DNA of 64,000 bases from Macrothele yani (lineage: Eukaryota; Arthropoda; Arachnida; Araneae; Macrothelidae): contig CM077011.1 of NCBI GenBank assembly GCA_039090855.1, forward strand, positions 29,913,001 to 29,977,000, given 5' to 3'. The position numbers and the translations under genes are program-made. The notes beneath the pieces are model-generated. The model was not told the DNA's origin. It saw nothing but the letters and a program-made list of their open reading frames with translations, and searched no databases. Below, one piece after another: positions 44,379-55,108 of the stretch (positions are counted from its first letter, which is position 1; the number at the start of each line of letters is the position of its first letter).

Positions 44379-44504
44379 TATTATACAGGGTAATTCAAAA
44401 TGATTGCCCTGATTACAAATGACGATACCTGGTTTATGAACATAGATACAGAGCTCACATTGTTGCACAATAACGAAGGAAGTTTAGAATTTGGTTTCCA
44501 TACC

Positions 44505-44800
44505 TTACAATTGCTCTATGTGACTCCGCTGGGTCACGTGGACAACATCTAAACGGTAATCCATTTCACGCCATATATTATGAAGCATGTCCGTAGACAC
44601 TGATGCTAGTGTAAGCTGTATGCGCATCTTTAGTTCTTGCAGTGTTCTCGGCAAAGGTGGCACATACACATGGTCTTTGATATACCCCCACAAAAAGAAG
44701 TCACAAGAAGTAAGGTCCGGGGACCTGGGGTGGGGGTGGGGGGTGCACTTGCGGAAAACCCTGTCGTCATGTCCTTTTCTGCTGCGGTCCCAATTTCTTC
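44505..44800 (-). pseudogene. Transposase C-terminal fragment
   Basis: Encodes 'RSPDLTSCDFFLWGYIKDHV' and 'LHNIWREMDYRLDVVHVT', matching the C-terminus of the same DDE family as 43684-44208. Everything upstream is deleted and replaced by a 30-bp tandem repeat. Confidence 0.8.
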
Positions 44801-44802
44801 CC

Positions 44803-44880
44803 ACTGGCTTTGGCACACACGCCTTTCTTCCCACTGGCTTTGGCACACACGCCTTTCTTCCCACTGGCTTTGGCACTTTC
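44803..44880. repeat. 30-bp tandem triplication
   Basis: Nearly three copies of 'cttcccactggctttggcac' + 'acacgccttt', in frame with the transposase remnant on the minus strand, adding the repeated peptide 'PKPVGRKACV'. Confidence 0.85.
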
Positions 44881-45249
44881 CTACGTCACCATAGCAACAC
44901 AGCAGTAGGTTCTAATAAAACTCTAAACTTCCTTCTTTCGTCTGTAGGGATATCAGCTGTCTATCTATCTTCATAAACACGTTGTTGTCATTTGTAATCC
45001 GGGCAATCATTTTTAATTACCCTGTATTCCCATTGCCTTTCGTATTCATTATAAAACCCTATTCTGTGCATTATAAAAATATTAAATTTCGTTGTCATTT
45101 TAAAAATCATGACACAAATATGATGTGGCCGTTGACAGATATCAAAATGCTGTACATTACGCAGGAAGTAAATTTTTGATCACTTAAAAAACCATAGTAA
45201 TCCCTATAGATAATGTGTTCCAAAGCTGGAATGTTCCGAAATATAATAC

Positions 45250-45530
45250 TATACTCAAGTAACGCATGTAGCATATTAAATCCGTTTATTTTTGTGGTGT
45301 AGTAACCACAAGGATTCGCCAAGCTTTCGCACTCCACTGGGATGTCTTTTAAAGGCAATGGTAGACATAAAAATGCATTTTTATTCAATGACAGACATAA
45401 AAATGCATTTTAATGTCTACCATTGCCTTGAAAAAGCCTCCTAGTGGAGTGTGAAAGCTTGGCGAATCTTTGTGCTTACTACACCACAAAAATAAACGGA
45501 TTTAATTTGCTATATGTGTTTCTTGAGTAT
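45250..45530. repeat. Fold-back repeat, arms about 130 bp
   Basis: Left arm 45250-45387 and right arm 45402-45530 pair through 'atttttgtggtgtagtaa', 'attcgccaagctttcgcact' and 'gcaatggtagacataaaaat'. The loop is about 15 bp. Both arms contain the same small frame ('ECESLAN', 'YYTTKINGFN') in opposite directions, a consequence of the symmetry and not evidence for a gene. Confidence 0.75.
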
Positions 45531-46225
45531 TCATACTCTGGTGTATTTAAAATAAAGTTATATAATACTATGGTTCTGAAAAATGGTGTATTTAATCTTC
45601 AGAATGAATTTAAATCGTATTGTAGTAGGTTTGCCTAGTCACGCTTTCGGATTTGCATAATTATCAAATCACTTATTTTTACAGTCAGCATAGAAAGAAG
45701 TATCATCATTGGTTATTTAATTAGTCAGGAAGTTGACTGCTTTTAGTCATGTTTAAATCGCGTGTGGCTTAAGCTTACTTGGGGGCTATAAAAAAAACGA
45801 GGACTAGTAAAAATTCTAGTGTCATCACAGATAAGTACACGATATCAAGAAAAGTAATCCTGTATGTTAGGGAAATGATGGTAGGACACGTGTTTTAGAG
45901 ATAAACTTATAAGTTATGGTCTGATGACTTCTACGAGCAAGCCTTCTGACTTTTAAACTAAACCGTTAGCCACTAGAGTGGCAGTTAAAAGACGGCGTTC
46001 TTGAAGAACGCCTTCCAGAAGAATATTCAAACATTTCGCAGGACAACCACTTTAGAAACGGCAGACATTAGTCTTTTACGTGCGTTTTAAATTTACGAAA
46101 GCCGTCAACTATTTTTCATGGACTTTTATCTCACAAAACGAGAAGTGTAGAAGAAAAGTAAAACAAGCAGAATGTGGATTGCATCCAAAATATATGTTTA
46201 GATTGTACAATATTTCTTTCATTCT
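45531..46225. other. Unassigned DNA
   Basis: Contains a short hairpin 'gacggcgttcttgaagaacgcctt' near 45993. No gene recognised. Confidence 0.4.
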
Positions 46226-46424
46226 CTTTTTTTTTTTTTCATGTCAGGCTTTAACGACCACCATAATAGGCTCTTATTGTAATAAGCAGTATCCTGTCTC
46301 TTATTTGAGGCCACTAGTCCCAGCGAAGGGAGGTAACCAGAAATGTGAGACAAAGAAACCAGCCATTCCTTATATGGGACTCGAATCCGGGTCCAACTCG
46401 TATCTGATAGTCAGCACTTTTTAC
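46226..46424 (-). repeat. SINE-A, diverged copy
   Basis: Poly(T) edge, 'ggctttaacgaccaccataa', body and antisense B box 'actcgaatccggg'. The plus-strand frame 46080-46460 runs through it and is not a gene. Confidence 0.7.
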
Positions 46425-46553
46425 TATCAAATTTACGTGCAGTTATTGAAAAATTTATGAGCTCCTTATGTACACAGTAGAGTCACATTATTGTGACCAT
46501 CTACTTTTGACGTCAACAGCGCGTAGCAAATGAAAGAAGGTACGTGTCGTGAG

Positions 46554-46901
46554 CTGGCTTGCAGGGTATATAAGGTGTGCTATAGGCAATCTGAAAACAC
46601 ATCACTCGTTGCTGTCATGGACAAAAGAAGCGATTTATCAGATTTGTAAAAAAAGGATGATTATCGGCTTTCGGGCGAAGATTGGCAGTATTTCTGAAAC
46701 AGCGCGGTTTGTGAACTGTTCGCGTGCTGATGTGCTTAAAGTGTATCGTGATTAGAGAAATAGCACCATTACGAATGAGCGACGAAAGCCGATAATCATC
46801 CTTTTTTACAAATCTGATAAATCGCTTTTTTTGTCCATGACAGCAACGAGTGATGTGTTTTCAGATTGCCTATAGCACACCTTATATACCCTGCAAGCCA
46901 G
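46554..46901. repeat. 120-bp fold-back inside the transposase gene
   Basis: Left arm 46554-46673 and right arm 46783-46901 are reverse complements with about one indel and one mismatch. The loop is 109 bp. The left arm is the normal 5' part of the element (leader plus start 'MDKRSDLSDL'); the right arm is an inverted copy that replaced coding sequence. Confidence 0.95.
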
Positions 46902-47594
46902 TATGGCCGATCGACATACTACAGTGAAGCAACTCACTGGCCGAATGAACCAGGGCGCTACCGGAAGTGTGGCTTCAGCGAACCCTGCTGCTGCAGACGG
47001 ATGGTCAGTGCACTTATGCTAAGGAAGGTGCATCGCCGGAAAAGGCTTACATGTGCACGGCAGTATCGGAATTGGACCTCCGCTGACTGGCAAAGGATTG
47101 CCCTCTCCGATGAGTCATGTTTTCTGCTTCATCGAACTGATGGACGTTGGCGTATAAAACGAGAAACATCGGAGAACAAACACTCTTCAACCATTGCTGG
47201 AAGAACACAAGCTGGTGGGGGAAGTGTCATGGTCTGGGGAAGGTTTTTGTGGCATTTCCTGGGTCCACTCATACCTGTGGATGGCACTATGGACCGAATT
47301 CGTTATGAATCCATCCTTGCAGACCACGTAGACCCATACAGGCTGATTGTCTTCCCTGGAGTGGATGGGATCTTTAAGAACGACAATGCGACGTGTCACA
47401 CAGCTAGAAATATCCGAGAGTGGTTGGAAGCGCACGATGAAGACTTCAAAGTACTTCCCTGTCCCCCTAATTCCCCAGACTTAAACCCGATTGTGCATCT
47501 GTGGGACCACCTCGATGGTGTTGTTCACTCTATGGATCCTCTACCACGTACCCTCCAGCAGTTGTCAGATGCGCAGCAGTCAGCATGGCTCTAG
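46617..47594 (+). pseudogene. Tc1-like transposase disrupted by fold-back; catalytic Glu changed
   Basis: The N-terminus shows 'SISETARFVNCSRADVLKVY' (helix-turn-helix). Coding resumes after the fold-back with 'RNWTSADWQRIALSDESCF' (first Asp), 'KNDNATCHTARN' (second Asp) and 'NSPDLNPIVHLWDHLD', where Val stands at the expected Glu. About 36 residues separate the second Asp from that site, as in DD36E-type Tc1 relatives. Start region, fold-back stops and the Glu-to-Val change each inactivate it. Confidence 0.88.
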
Positions 47595-47648
47595 ATACCT
47601 GTGAACACCTTCCAGCACCTTATTGTGTCACCCCTAGCCCGTCTAACT

Positions 47649-48383
47649 GCTGCCCGGGCTGCACACGGCAGTTACACTGGATATTAACTGGTGGTCACAA
47701 TAATGTGACTCGACCGCGTGTAAGTCATTGAGGTGTTCTGCTGTCCGGGCTGCACACGGCAGTTACTCTGGATATTAACTGGTGGTCACAATAATGTGAC
47801 TCGACCGCGTGTAAGTCATTAGGGCGTTCTTCTGTCCGGGATGCACATGGCAGTTACTCTGGATATTAACTGGTGGTCACAATAATGTGACTCGACCGCG
47901 TGTAAGTCATTAGGGCGTTCTTCTGTCCGGGATGCACACGGCAGTTACTCTGGATATTAACTGGTGGTCACAATAATGTGACTCGACCGCGTGTAAGTCA
48001 TTGGGGCGTTCTTCTGTCCGGGCTGCACACGTCAGTTACTCTGGATATTAACTGGTGGTCATAATAATGTGACTCAACCGTGTGTAAGCCATTGGGGCGT
48101 TCTGCTGTCCGGGCTGCACACGGCAGTTACTCTAGATTTTAACTGGTGGTCACTATAATGTGACTCGACCGCGTTAAGTCACTGGGGCTTTCCGCTGCCC
48201 GGGCTACGCACGGCAGTTACTCTAGATATTAACTGGTGGTCAAAATAATGTGACTCAACCGTGTGTAAGTCATTGGGGCGTTCTGCCGTCCGGGTTGCAC
48301 GCGGCAGTTACTCTGGATATTAACTGGTGGTCACAATAATGTGACTCGACCGTGTGTAAGTCATGTCATTGCGGCGTTCTGCG
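47649..48383. repeat. 91-bp tandem array derived from a transposon 3' end
   Basis: Eight units; the marker 'ggtggtcac' or a close variant falls at 47690, 47781, 47872, 47963, 48054, 48145, 48235 and 48326. Each unit has the last roughly 69 bp of the Tc1-like element including its terminal repeat ('aataatgtgactcgaccgcg'), the TA target and about 20 bp of flank ('agtcattggggcgttct'). It formed after insertion. Confidence 0.95.
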
Positions 48384-48694
48384 AACGGTGCTCTGCGGTA
48401 CAATCAATATCATTTTCTTTTGTTTTTTATTTTATTTTAGATGTTAAAATTGTGTTTTAATTTTTTTTTTGTAATTCACTTTTCAGTAACTTACATAATA
48501 GATTTAGAATAGTCTCAAGGGTGAACTGTTAACCTCTGAGTAGAGTAAAAGGTTAACAGTATGTTGTAGATAGTAGAACTGAAGAGTGCAAGAGCTAAGA
48601 GAAGAAAATTCACTGTTGTTCGCAAGGTAATTTTAGTCTGCAGTTCTCCTGCTTCCTGTTGCAACAAAAAATTTAATCAGTGAACTCATCTTCA
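48384..48694. other. Unassigned AT-rich DNA
   Basis: Includes a small hairpin around 'gttaacctctgagtagagta' / 'aggttaac'. No gene. Confidence 0.4.
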
Positions 48695-48802
48695 CTTAAA
48701 AACATCTATCATTTTCATTTAAAAACATCTTACATTTTCATTTAAAACATCTTACATTTTCATTTAAAAACATCTTACATTTTCATTTAAAAACATCTTA
48801 CG
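48695..48802. repeat. 22-bp tandem repeat
   Basis: Nearly five copies of 'acatcttacattttcattta' + 'aa', last copy truncated. Confidence 0.9.
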
Positions 48803-49474
48803 TTCTTACATGTGGAAAGTCACTAAGTACGAAAGAAATTGTAACGTCGTATGAAACACATTTCATCTACATTCTGTATGTCTGTGGAGGCAAATGCAAT
48901 GGACACAGGTTAAATTAAACACCTTTGGAGAAACTTTCTCCAAGAGTGACAAATAGATTTTCTGAAATCATCGAGTAGCAAAGGGATTATGTTTGCGCCC
49001 AGTTAGAAAACAGAACTGATTGATTCGTCATGCCATTAATGAAACCTACGTTGAAGGTTATAAATTTCCAGTGCCACTGATCGAAATTTACCAGATATAC
49101 TTTTACGACACTTGCAGATTGCTGCTATTTACTTCCACATCCACAGTAAATACTGAAAACGCGCATAAAAATTAAAAAAGCCCTGTACCGTGCCTATAGC
49201 GAAACGTTAAATGTAAAAATTTGATTAGTTCAGTGTGATGAACATAGTAAATCAGCACACGGTGCTTCATGAATTTCTTGTGATAAGATTACATTTTTCA
49301 ACGATGCTCCAAGTGGCATTGCCAGTTTGTGCAATTTCTCTAAACAGCTTAACTTTGGAAATAGCTTAAAAACTGGAGAGGCTGTAACGTATACTCTATA
49401 TTCACTTTCCTTTTGATTTTACTATCTCTGGTTATTTTATTTTACTATGTAAATTATCTTCTTACTGAACGAGA
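48803..49474. other. Unassigned DNA
   Basis: No gene or repeat recognised. Confidence 0.4.
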
Positions 49475-49830
49475 TGTTATTTCACCCGCTGAATGAGATC
49501 TGGCAATGAGTGTAAGTCATGACGTGGTGGTAGCCAGTATAAATAGGCGCGTTCAACGATACCTGAGGAGAGCGTTTGTTCTTGTTGTATAGGGAGAGCG
49601 TTTGTTGTTGTATGGAGAGCGTTTGTTGTTGGATAGGGAGAGCTTCGTTCTATGTGATTAGGTTGATTCTTCATTATTGTGATACGAGTAGTGTGTGTGC
49701 GTTGGATGATTCAAGAGTTATCTAATAAAAGAGCTTTTTCGTAAGTACGTCTTTCTCAGTTCATTGTTTTTGTCAGATCTCTGTCTGGCTGTTAGGTTTA
49801 TGTCATTAGTTGATTATTATTAACAACCAG
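49475..49830 (+). promoter_or_regulatory. Putative Pol II promoter with poly(A) signal (LTR-like)
   Basis: TATA box 'tataaata' at 49538-49545 after 'tgacgtggtggtagccag', then about 185 bp later AATAAA at 49724-49729 followed by T-rich sequence. Promoter and poly(A) signal this close is the layout of an LTR. Three copies of 'gagagcgtttgttgttg' variants lie between (49570-49640). No TG...CA pair with a target duplication could be set, so LTR identity is tentative. Confidence 0.35.
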
Positions 49831-50560
49831 CGTTAAGACTTTATTCATCTTAATTACTACCACAACATTACTAGCAGTTAAAAGCTTGTTCATTATTGTT
49901 ACTACACTACTAGCAGGAAAGTTTATTCATGATTTAATTAACAAACAACAACCATTAGAAGAAGCATTAGCTTAGTACAAGCATATAATTCAGTAGCAGA
50001 AGCATTATAAAACATTACTAGCTTAGTTAAAAGCTTTATTCATTATAAGGCTATCAGGAGATTATGATGCAATTAGTCGAAGTAGACTGAGGCATTCTGG
50101 GATAACAATTTCAGTCACGTAAATGGAAACAAATATTCAAATATGAACGATAAAAAAATCTCCAGAAGTGTGTACCACTCTTCACCAATCTGATAAATCT
50201 ACGTGCAGTGGAACGGTATGCAAACTTAGGAGTTCCTTCTGAAATTATATACCCCATTTTGGTAGAGTCCCATTTTGGTAATCAAGTCTTGAATCGTTCC
50301 TTGACAACATCGTTTCCGTCGGTGTGAAGTTGTTTTTTTACGTCACTAGAAAATGCTTAGCGTAAAAGGCGTGTCTCTTATCTGTTTAAACAGTCCGTCT
50401 TCCCAAACATGTTTTGTTCTTTATTTTTATTTTCTTCTGACTTGAACTTTAGCTTTTACTAAATACCAAGTAAGAGCCATTAAGCATTGAAAAGTCAGTG
50501 TGAAACATTATGTTTCCCACTACACTTTCTAAATTAAAGTTAATCCATTACTTTGTCCCA
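49831..50560. other. Unassigned DNA with degenerate short repeats
   Basis: 'attactagcagttaaaagct' and 'tttattcat' recur between 49860 and 50050. No gene. Confidence 0.4.
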
Positions 50561-50564
50561 TATG

Positions 50565-51804
50565 CACTATATTGACAAAAGTCACCGGACACCTAGAAGA
50601 GAAACACAACATAGCATTTATTGACATACATTAGTACTTTGGCGGTCTACCTTTGGCCTTAATGCATGCACTGACCCTTAGGGACATGCTTTCGACAAGG
50701 TTTTGGAACACAACGATAGGCATGCGCTTCCATTCAGTACATTATGCTGCCGCTAACTGTTGCTTAGTAGTAGGCTTTAGTTCCAAACTTCTTATGCGGC
50801 GCTCTAATTCATCACATATGTGCTCTGTAGGATTAAGATCAGGGGTCTATGATGGCCAGTCCACACACGATACGGAATTATCGTCAAACCACGCCGAAAG
50901 AATCCTTGCTTTATGGCTCGGGGCATTATGCTGCTGTTACCAACAAGGCTAGGTTCCATAGTATTGCCACAGAGTTGGTAGGGCATAATTGTCCAGATTA
51001 TCGAGGTAGGCGTGCTGGCTAACAGGTTTGTCCACGATAACCAATGGGCCAGGACCATACCACGAAAAACACCCCCAGACGAGTGCACTGCCAGCTCCAA
51101 ACTTGACGGTAGGAACAGTGCACTGTGGCAAATAGCGTTCCCCCGACTGCCACAATACCCAAACTCGGCCATCAGATTGGTGGATCGTGTATTTGTATTC
51201 ATCAGTCCATAGGACCCGTTTCCATTGATCTACGGTCCACGTTAAATGTTCTTTACACCATGCTAAACGACGAGGAGCATTCCGAGTGGAAATGAAAGGT
51301 TTATGAGCAGCCGCAGGACCACGGTAACTCATGGAATGAAGTTCTCTACCAATAGTACATGTACATATTGAGGTTCCAGCATTTTTACTCGCCTGTACAC
51401 TGAGGTCTTCTTCAGTACTCCGTCGATTAGCTGTAACGACTTTCCTGAGGCTTCGACGTCCTCTATCACTGATTTTCTTTGGTCTACCGGCACGTTTTGC
51501 TGCTTCAAGCACGCCATGTGTCTTCCACTTATTCAGTACATCCAAAACAGTTGACTTGGGTGTGTTAAAACGCTTCTCGGTTTCTCTTATGGACAACCCA
51601 CTAACATAATCCCCAACAATCTTTCCTTTCATAAAATCAGTTCTCTCCTGCGGCGACAGTTTCACTCAACCTCAGAGTGCGATATGATCGCGGTCAGCAG
51701 GCTTGTTTTTGTACCATTTGCAGCTTTACCGCGCATCTTAACAACGCAGAGGATCCGTTCATTTGCGTTTGAAAGGGTGTCCGGTGACTTTCGCCAACAT
51801 AGTG
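50565..51804 (-). mobile_element. Tc1-like element, copy 2
   Basis: 1240 bp, same family as 35366-36604; left end 'cactatattgacaaaagtca', right end (reverse complement) 'cactatgttggcgaaagtca'. Flanking dinucleotide is TG on both sides instead of TA. Confidence 0.88.
50653..51665 (-). pseudogene. Tc1-like transposase, three stops, second Asp changed to His
   Basis: An intact frame runs from Met at 51665 for 238 codons: helix-turn-helix 'SIRETEKRFNTPKSTVLDVL', 'RAGRPKKIS' and the first catalytic Asp in 'VLWTDEYKYTIHQS'. It stops after 'WQYYGT'. The same frame continues with 'QQHNAPSH' (canonical QQDNAPSH, so the second Asp is His) and two further stops before 'PDLNPTEHICDELERRIR'. The most complete N-terminal half of this family in the window. 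Confidence 0.88.
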
Positions 51805-51907
51805 TGTATGCATTTCTTGGGACAAGGTACTTTTCGAAACATTTCGGCTCTAGTTATTTCTGATCAGTGTTCTACTGTACATACAAATGCGCACGCTCCC
51901 GACCAAT

Positions 51908-51950
<43 letters not shown>

Positions 51951-52634
51951 GGTCAATTATCCGAAATAACTGGAGCTAGAATATTTCAGATAATCAGCAA
52001 AGCTAAAAATAACGGTAGAGGCAAATTAAAATGGTTAATGAGATGTTACAAAATTAATATTTCGTGTATTTATAGTTTATAAAGTACATTAAGAATAGAG
52101 TGTACACTTAAAAAATAAAGAATAAATTTTAATTGTAATTTCTTTTCTACTTTCTCTTTCTGTCTTTCTTTCTTTCTTTTGTTTTTCCGTTTGAATGTTG
52201 AAGTTTATTTGAGATCAGCTAAATCTTTAGTTCATTTCAACGTCATAAATAAAATCGCGTCTGTCGTTTTTTTGTTCTCCAAACATCTTGAGCCAAGATT
52301 CAATGCTTCGAAAGTACGTCTTTAAATTTCTAATGATAAAACAAAACAAGAAAAGAAAAACGAAACAAATATTCAAAATATGTATAACAAAATTTAAACT
52401 CAACAACTCTCAAAAACAAACCAATTTCAAGTTTTATGAAGTCTAAGACCTAATCCATATTGCTTCAGATAAAGCTAGAAGGAGTGTAGAAAATTTTGGT
52501 ATCTGTGACTTAGAAAAGTGACGAGTAACTGTGACTGGTAAAAGCCACAACTGTGACATGTGGCTTTTCCAAGGGACGACACAAATCGCAGCTCTCTCAT
52601 ACCCAAACAGACAAAGTAAGTATGGTTTTGTGCT
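51805..52634. other. Unassigned DNA with (GA)n
   Basis: (GA)n at 51911-51945, otherwise nothing recognised. Confidence 0.5.
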
Positions 52635-53586
52635 ATGTCAAACTTGCAAAGTCTCAATAAAGTTCATTTTAATAAAAAAGATGCAGTTAATAAACAGTTA
52701 ATAAGAACAATTAAAAAAAACAAGAAAACTAAGAATAATGCTTGTGTAGCTATTTACAATTTTGAAACAAAATCCATACCCTTGGTAAATAACCATGGGT
52801 TAGAAACTTATATATATACTGTATATACAAACATAGCTGGTACTAAGAACAAGTTGCATACGAACAAATTATCAGAAAAAACGAAAATTCTGATGCTAAA
52901 AAGAAGAGAGATGAGGACAACTAAAGGAGATGTGACTTCCAAAGTGGAATACATAGAGCTGTGCAAGACGGTATGAAAAAGTATCACGGAAGATGTAAGA
53001 AAATTCAACTGTGAATTAGTGAAGAAAGCAATTGAAAACAACCAAAGCCTGAAGAGAGCAAAGGGACATCTGAGTAAGGGAAGAAAACATATTATATTAT
53101 GGCTCTGAGAAAAGAAGATGGTTCTGTAACAAGAAATAGAGAAGACATTTCGACAAGAGTGAAAGATTTCTACTCCAAATTATATGAAAGGGATGATACA
53201 TGTACTCCAGACATCATGAAAGGTACGAGTACCAGAGTTCTTCCAGTCCTCCCAGCAGAAGTTGCACACGCAATCAAGAACATGAAACGGGGGAAAGCTC
53301 CAGGAGAAGATGGAATTACCGTAGACATCATACAGGAAGCAAGTGGAGAAATTCAAACAGTATTCGCCCAAGTTTTCACTCGATGCCTTAACGAAGGGAA
53401 GAATCCTGAGGATTGGAACAATGCTACAATGATCCTGCTACATAAAAAAGGTTACATTGAGGATCTCAGGAACTACAGACCTATCAGCCTCCTATCAGTG
53501 GTTTATAAAATCTTCACTAGAGTTCTTTCTAACCGCTTGAGGCTGACACTGGACATGGCTCAACCGAAAGAACAAGCTGGATTCAG

Positions 53587-53771
53587 TATAACGAAGTGAA
53601 TTTCTCCGTCATTTTTATCTACGCCGGGATTCGAACCCGAGGCCGCTTATTCCGGAACAAGTTGCTCTACCAATTAAGCTACGCGGACATTTGTTCTGAT
53701 TTCCTATCTGCCTTTATGTCGTGTGCGTCCTGCTGGCAGGTACGTCACATCTCCTCTCCTGGTACGTTACA
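53587..53771 (-). mobile_element. TRIM derivative inserted in the LINE
   Basis: On the minus strand: an 11-bp stub of an LTR start ('tgtaacgtacc', 53761-53771), a purine tract 'aggaggagga'-like ('aggagaggaga', 53750-53760), then a full 163-bp LTR (53749 down to 53587). Flanked by 'tcag' on both sides (53583-53586, 53772-53775), a 4-bp target duplication. Removing the element and one copy of 'tcag' rejoins the LINE frame exactly. Almost the whole 5' LTR and internal region are deleted. Confidence 0.85.
53627..53691 (-). promoter_or_regulatory. tRNA-like segment in the TRIM derivative's LTR
   Basis: Antisense B box 'gggattcgaacccgag' and A box 'aattaagcta' show the same tRNA-like insert as in 27811-27882, again with a self-complementary 'ttccggaa' in place of the anticodon loop. 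Confidence 0.65.
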
Positions 53772-55108
53772 TCAGGAGTGGCTACAGCACTATAGATCAT
53801 ATCCACGTACTGAAAGAACTAATTGAAAGAGCGAGGGAATATGAACTTCCATTGTGCATGGCTTTTATCGATTATGAAAAAGCCTTTGATTTGGTGAAAC
53901 CATTAGCAGTTACAATGGCTCTGAAATACTGCGGTATTGAAGATGCATACATTAATGTTATTAATAACATCTATGAAAATGCAAATGCAAAGATTAGGCT
54001 ATTTGAGAATACAGCACCCAAAAAAATTGGAAAGGGAGTGAGACAAGGTGACACTATATCTCCCAAACTCTTTAATGCCGCATTGAAAAATGTCTTTCAA
54101 TCACTGAACTGGGAAAACAAGGGGATAAAGATTAATGGAGATTATCTAACTCACCTTCGTTTTACTGATGACGTAGTCATTTTTGCAACTACCCCATGAG
54201 AGCTACAGAGTGTGATCCAGGAACTTGCTGACAAGAGTAAAGAAGTGGGATTAAAAATGAACTTTCATAAGACAAAAGTGATGTTCAATGCTTTTACAAG
54301 AAATGAAGATCTATTGATTGATGGAGAAAAGCTGGAGATTACCGATACGTAAGTTTATGTTGGACAGCAGATATCAAGTGAGGGTCACATTGATGAAGAA
54401 ATTAATCGGCGTACAAAACTTGCCTGGAGAGCTTTTGGAAGAAACAGCATAATTTTCAAGAGCAATGTGCCATTATGTCTTAAAAGAAAAGTGTTTGATC
54501 AATGCATCCTTCCAGTGCTTACGTATGGTGCACAGATATGGACCTTAAATAAAAGAGACATACAAAGACTGCAGACAACTCAAAGTAGCATGGAGAGATG
54601 GACAGCTGAAATGTTAGACTGGATTTCAAGGGTCAGGAAAAGACCCAGAAGAAGACCACATGTGAGATGTGTGGATGAAATTCGAAAGTATGCGGGAGTA
54701 ACATGGAGGAGACTGGCACAAGACACCGTTGTGGAAGAAACAGACAGACCGTTGTGGAAGAAACTTGGGGAGACCTTCGTCCAGCAGTGGATTGATAATG
54801 GTTGACTATGATGATGATGATGATGATGATTATATATAACAGGAAAAATACTGGATAATACACTGGTGTGCAAAACTTAAGGACGAGACGGTTTTTCGAA
54901 TGCAACGTCGTGCAGAAGTGCTCAACATCGACTCAAATCATACCATAAGATCCCCAAGATGCAAGAATATGGGACAAGTGAGCAAAACCGTTCAAACAAG
55001 GAATCCAAAGGATTCAAATGCACTTTATTGAAAAGGTAGCTTCGAGCACAACAGGACAGAAGACAGAAACGTCCATGTGACAGGCGGCTGCCAAGAAAAA
55101 TCCAGTGT

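Larger units (their letters stand above)
44386..45024 (-). mobile_element. Internally deleted relative of the preceding element
   Basis: 639 bp with near-identical ends of about 40 bp ('cagggtaattcaaaatgatt' and its partner 'cagggtaattaaaaatgatt' on the other strand) and TA flanks. It holds only a transposase C-terminus, so it is a non-autonomous derivative. Confidence 0.88.
46473..47720 (+). mobile_element. Tc1-like element (DD36 spacing)
   Basis: Ends 'cacagtagagtcacattatt' and (reverse complement of right) 'cacgcggtcgagtcacatta', with TA on both sides. It contains a fold-back in the N-terminal coding region, and its 3' end is the first unit of a 91-bp tandem array. Confidence 0.88.
52845..54834 (+). 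pseudogene. RTE-like LINE reverse transcriptase, 5'-truncated and broken
   Basis: Order of motifs: linker 'EKTKILMLKRREMRTTKGDV', 'KRGKAPGEDGITVDIIQ', 'LRNYRPISLLSVVYKIFTRV', 'QAGF', [insertion 53587-53771], 'GYSTIDHIHVLKELI', 'FIDYEKAFD', 'GVRQGDTISPKLF', catalytic 'FTDDVVIFA', 'WTLNKRDIQRLQ', 'RLAQDT' and 'WKKLGETFVQQWIDNG'. Stops at 52974, 54197 and 54350, a frameshift near 53095, and a deletion near 54597 joining 'SSMER' directly to 'WTAEMLDW'. The endonuclease domain is absent. It ends in an (ATG)n tail (54808-54830) as RTE elements do. A frame at 52635 upstream may belong to it. Confidence 0.85.

Noticed and set aside
45107..45638. Two similar small proteins in opposite orientation
   Set aside because: Their similarity is forced by the inverted repeat they lie in; no independent support for translation.
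47649..48383. CRISPR-like array of regular repeats
   Set aside because: Repeats are head-to-tail 91-bp units without unique spacers, derived from a transposon end, in a eukaryotic context.
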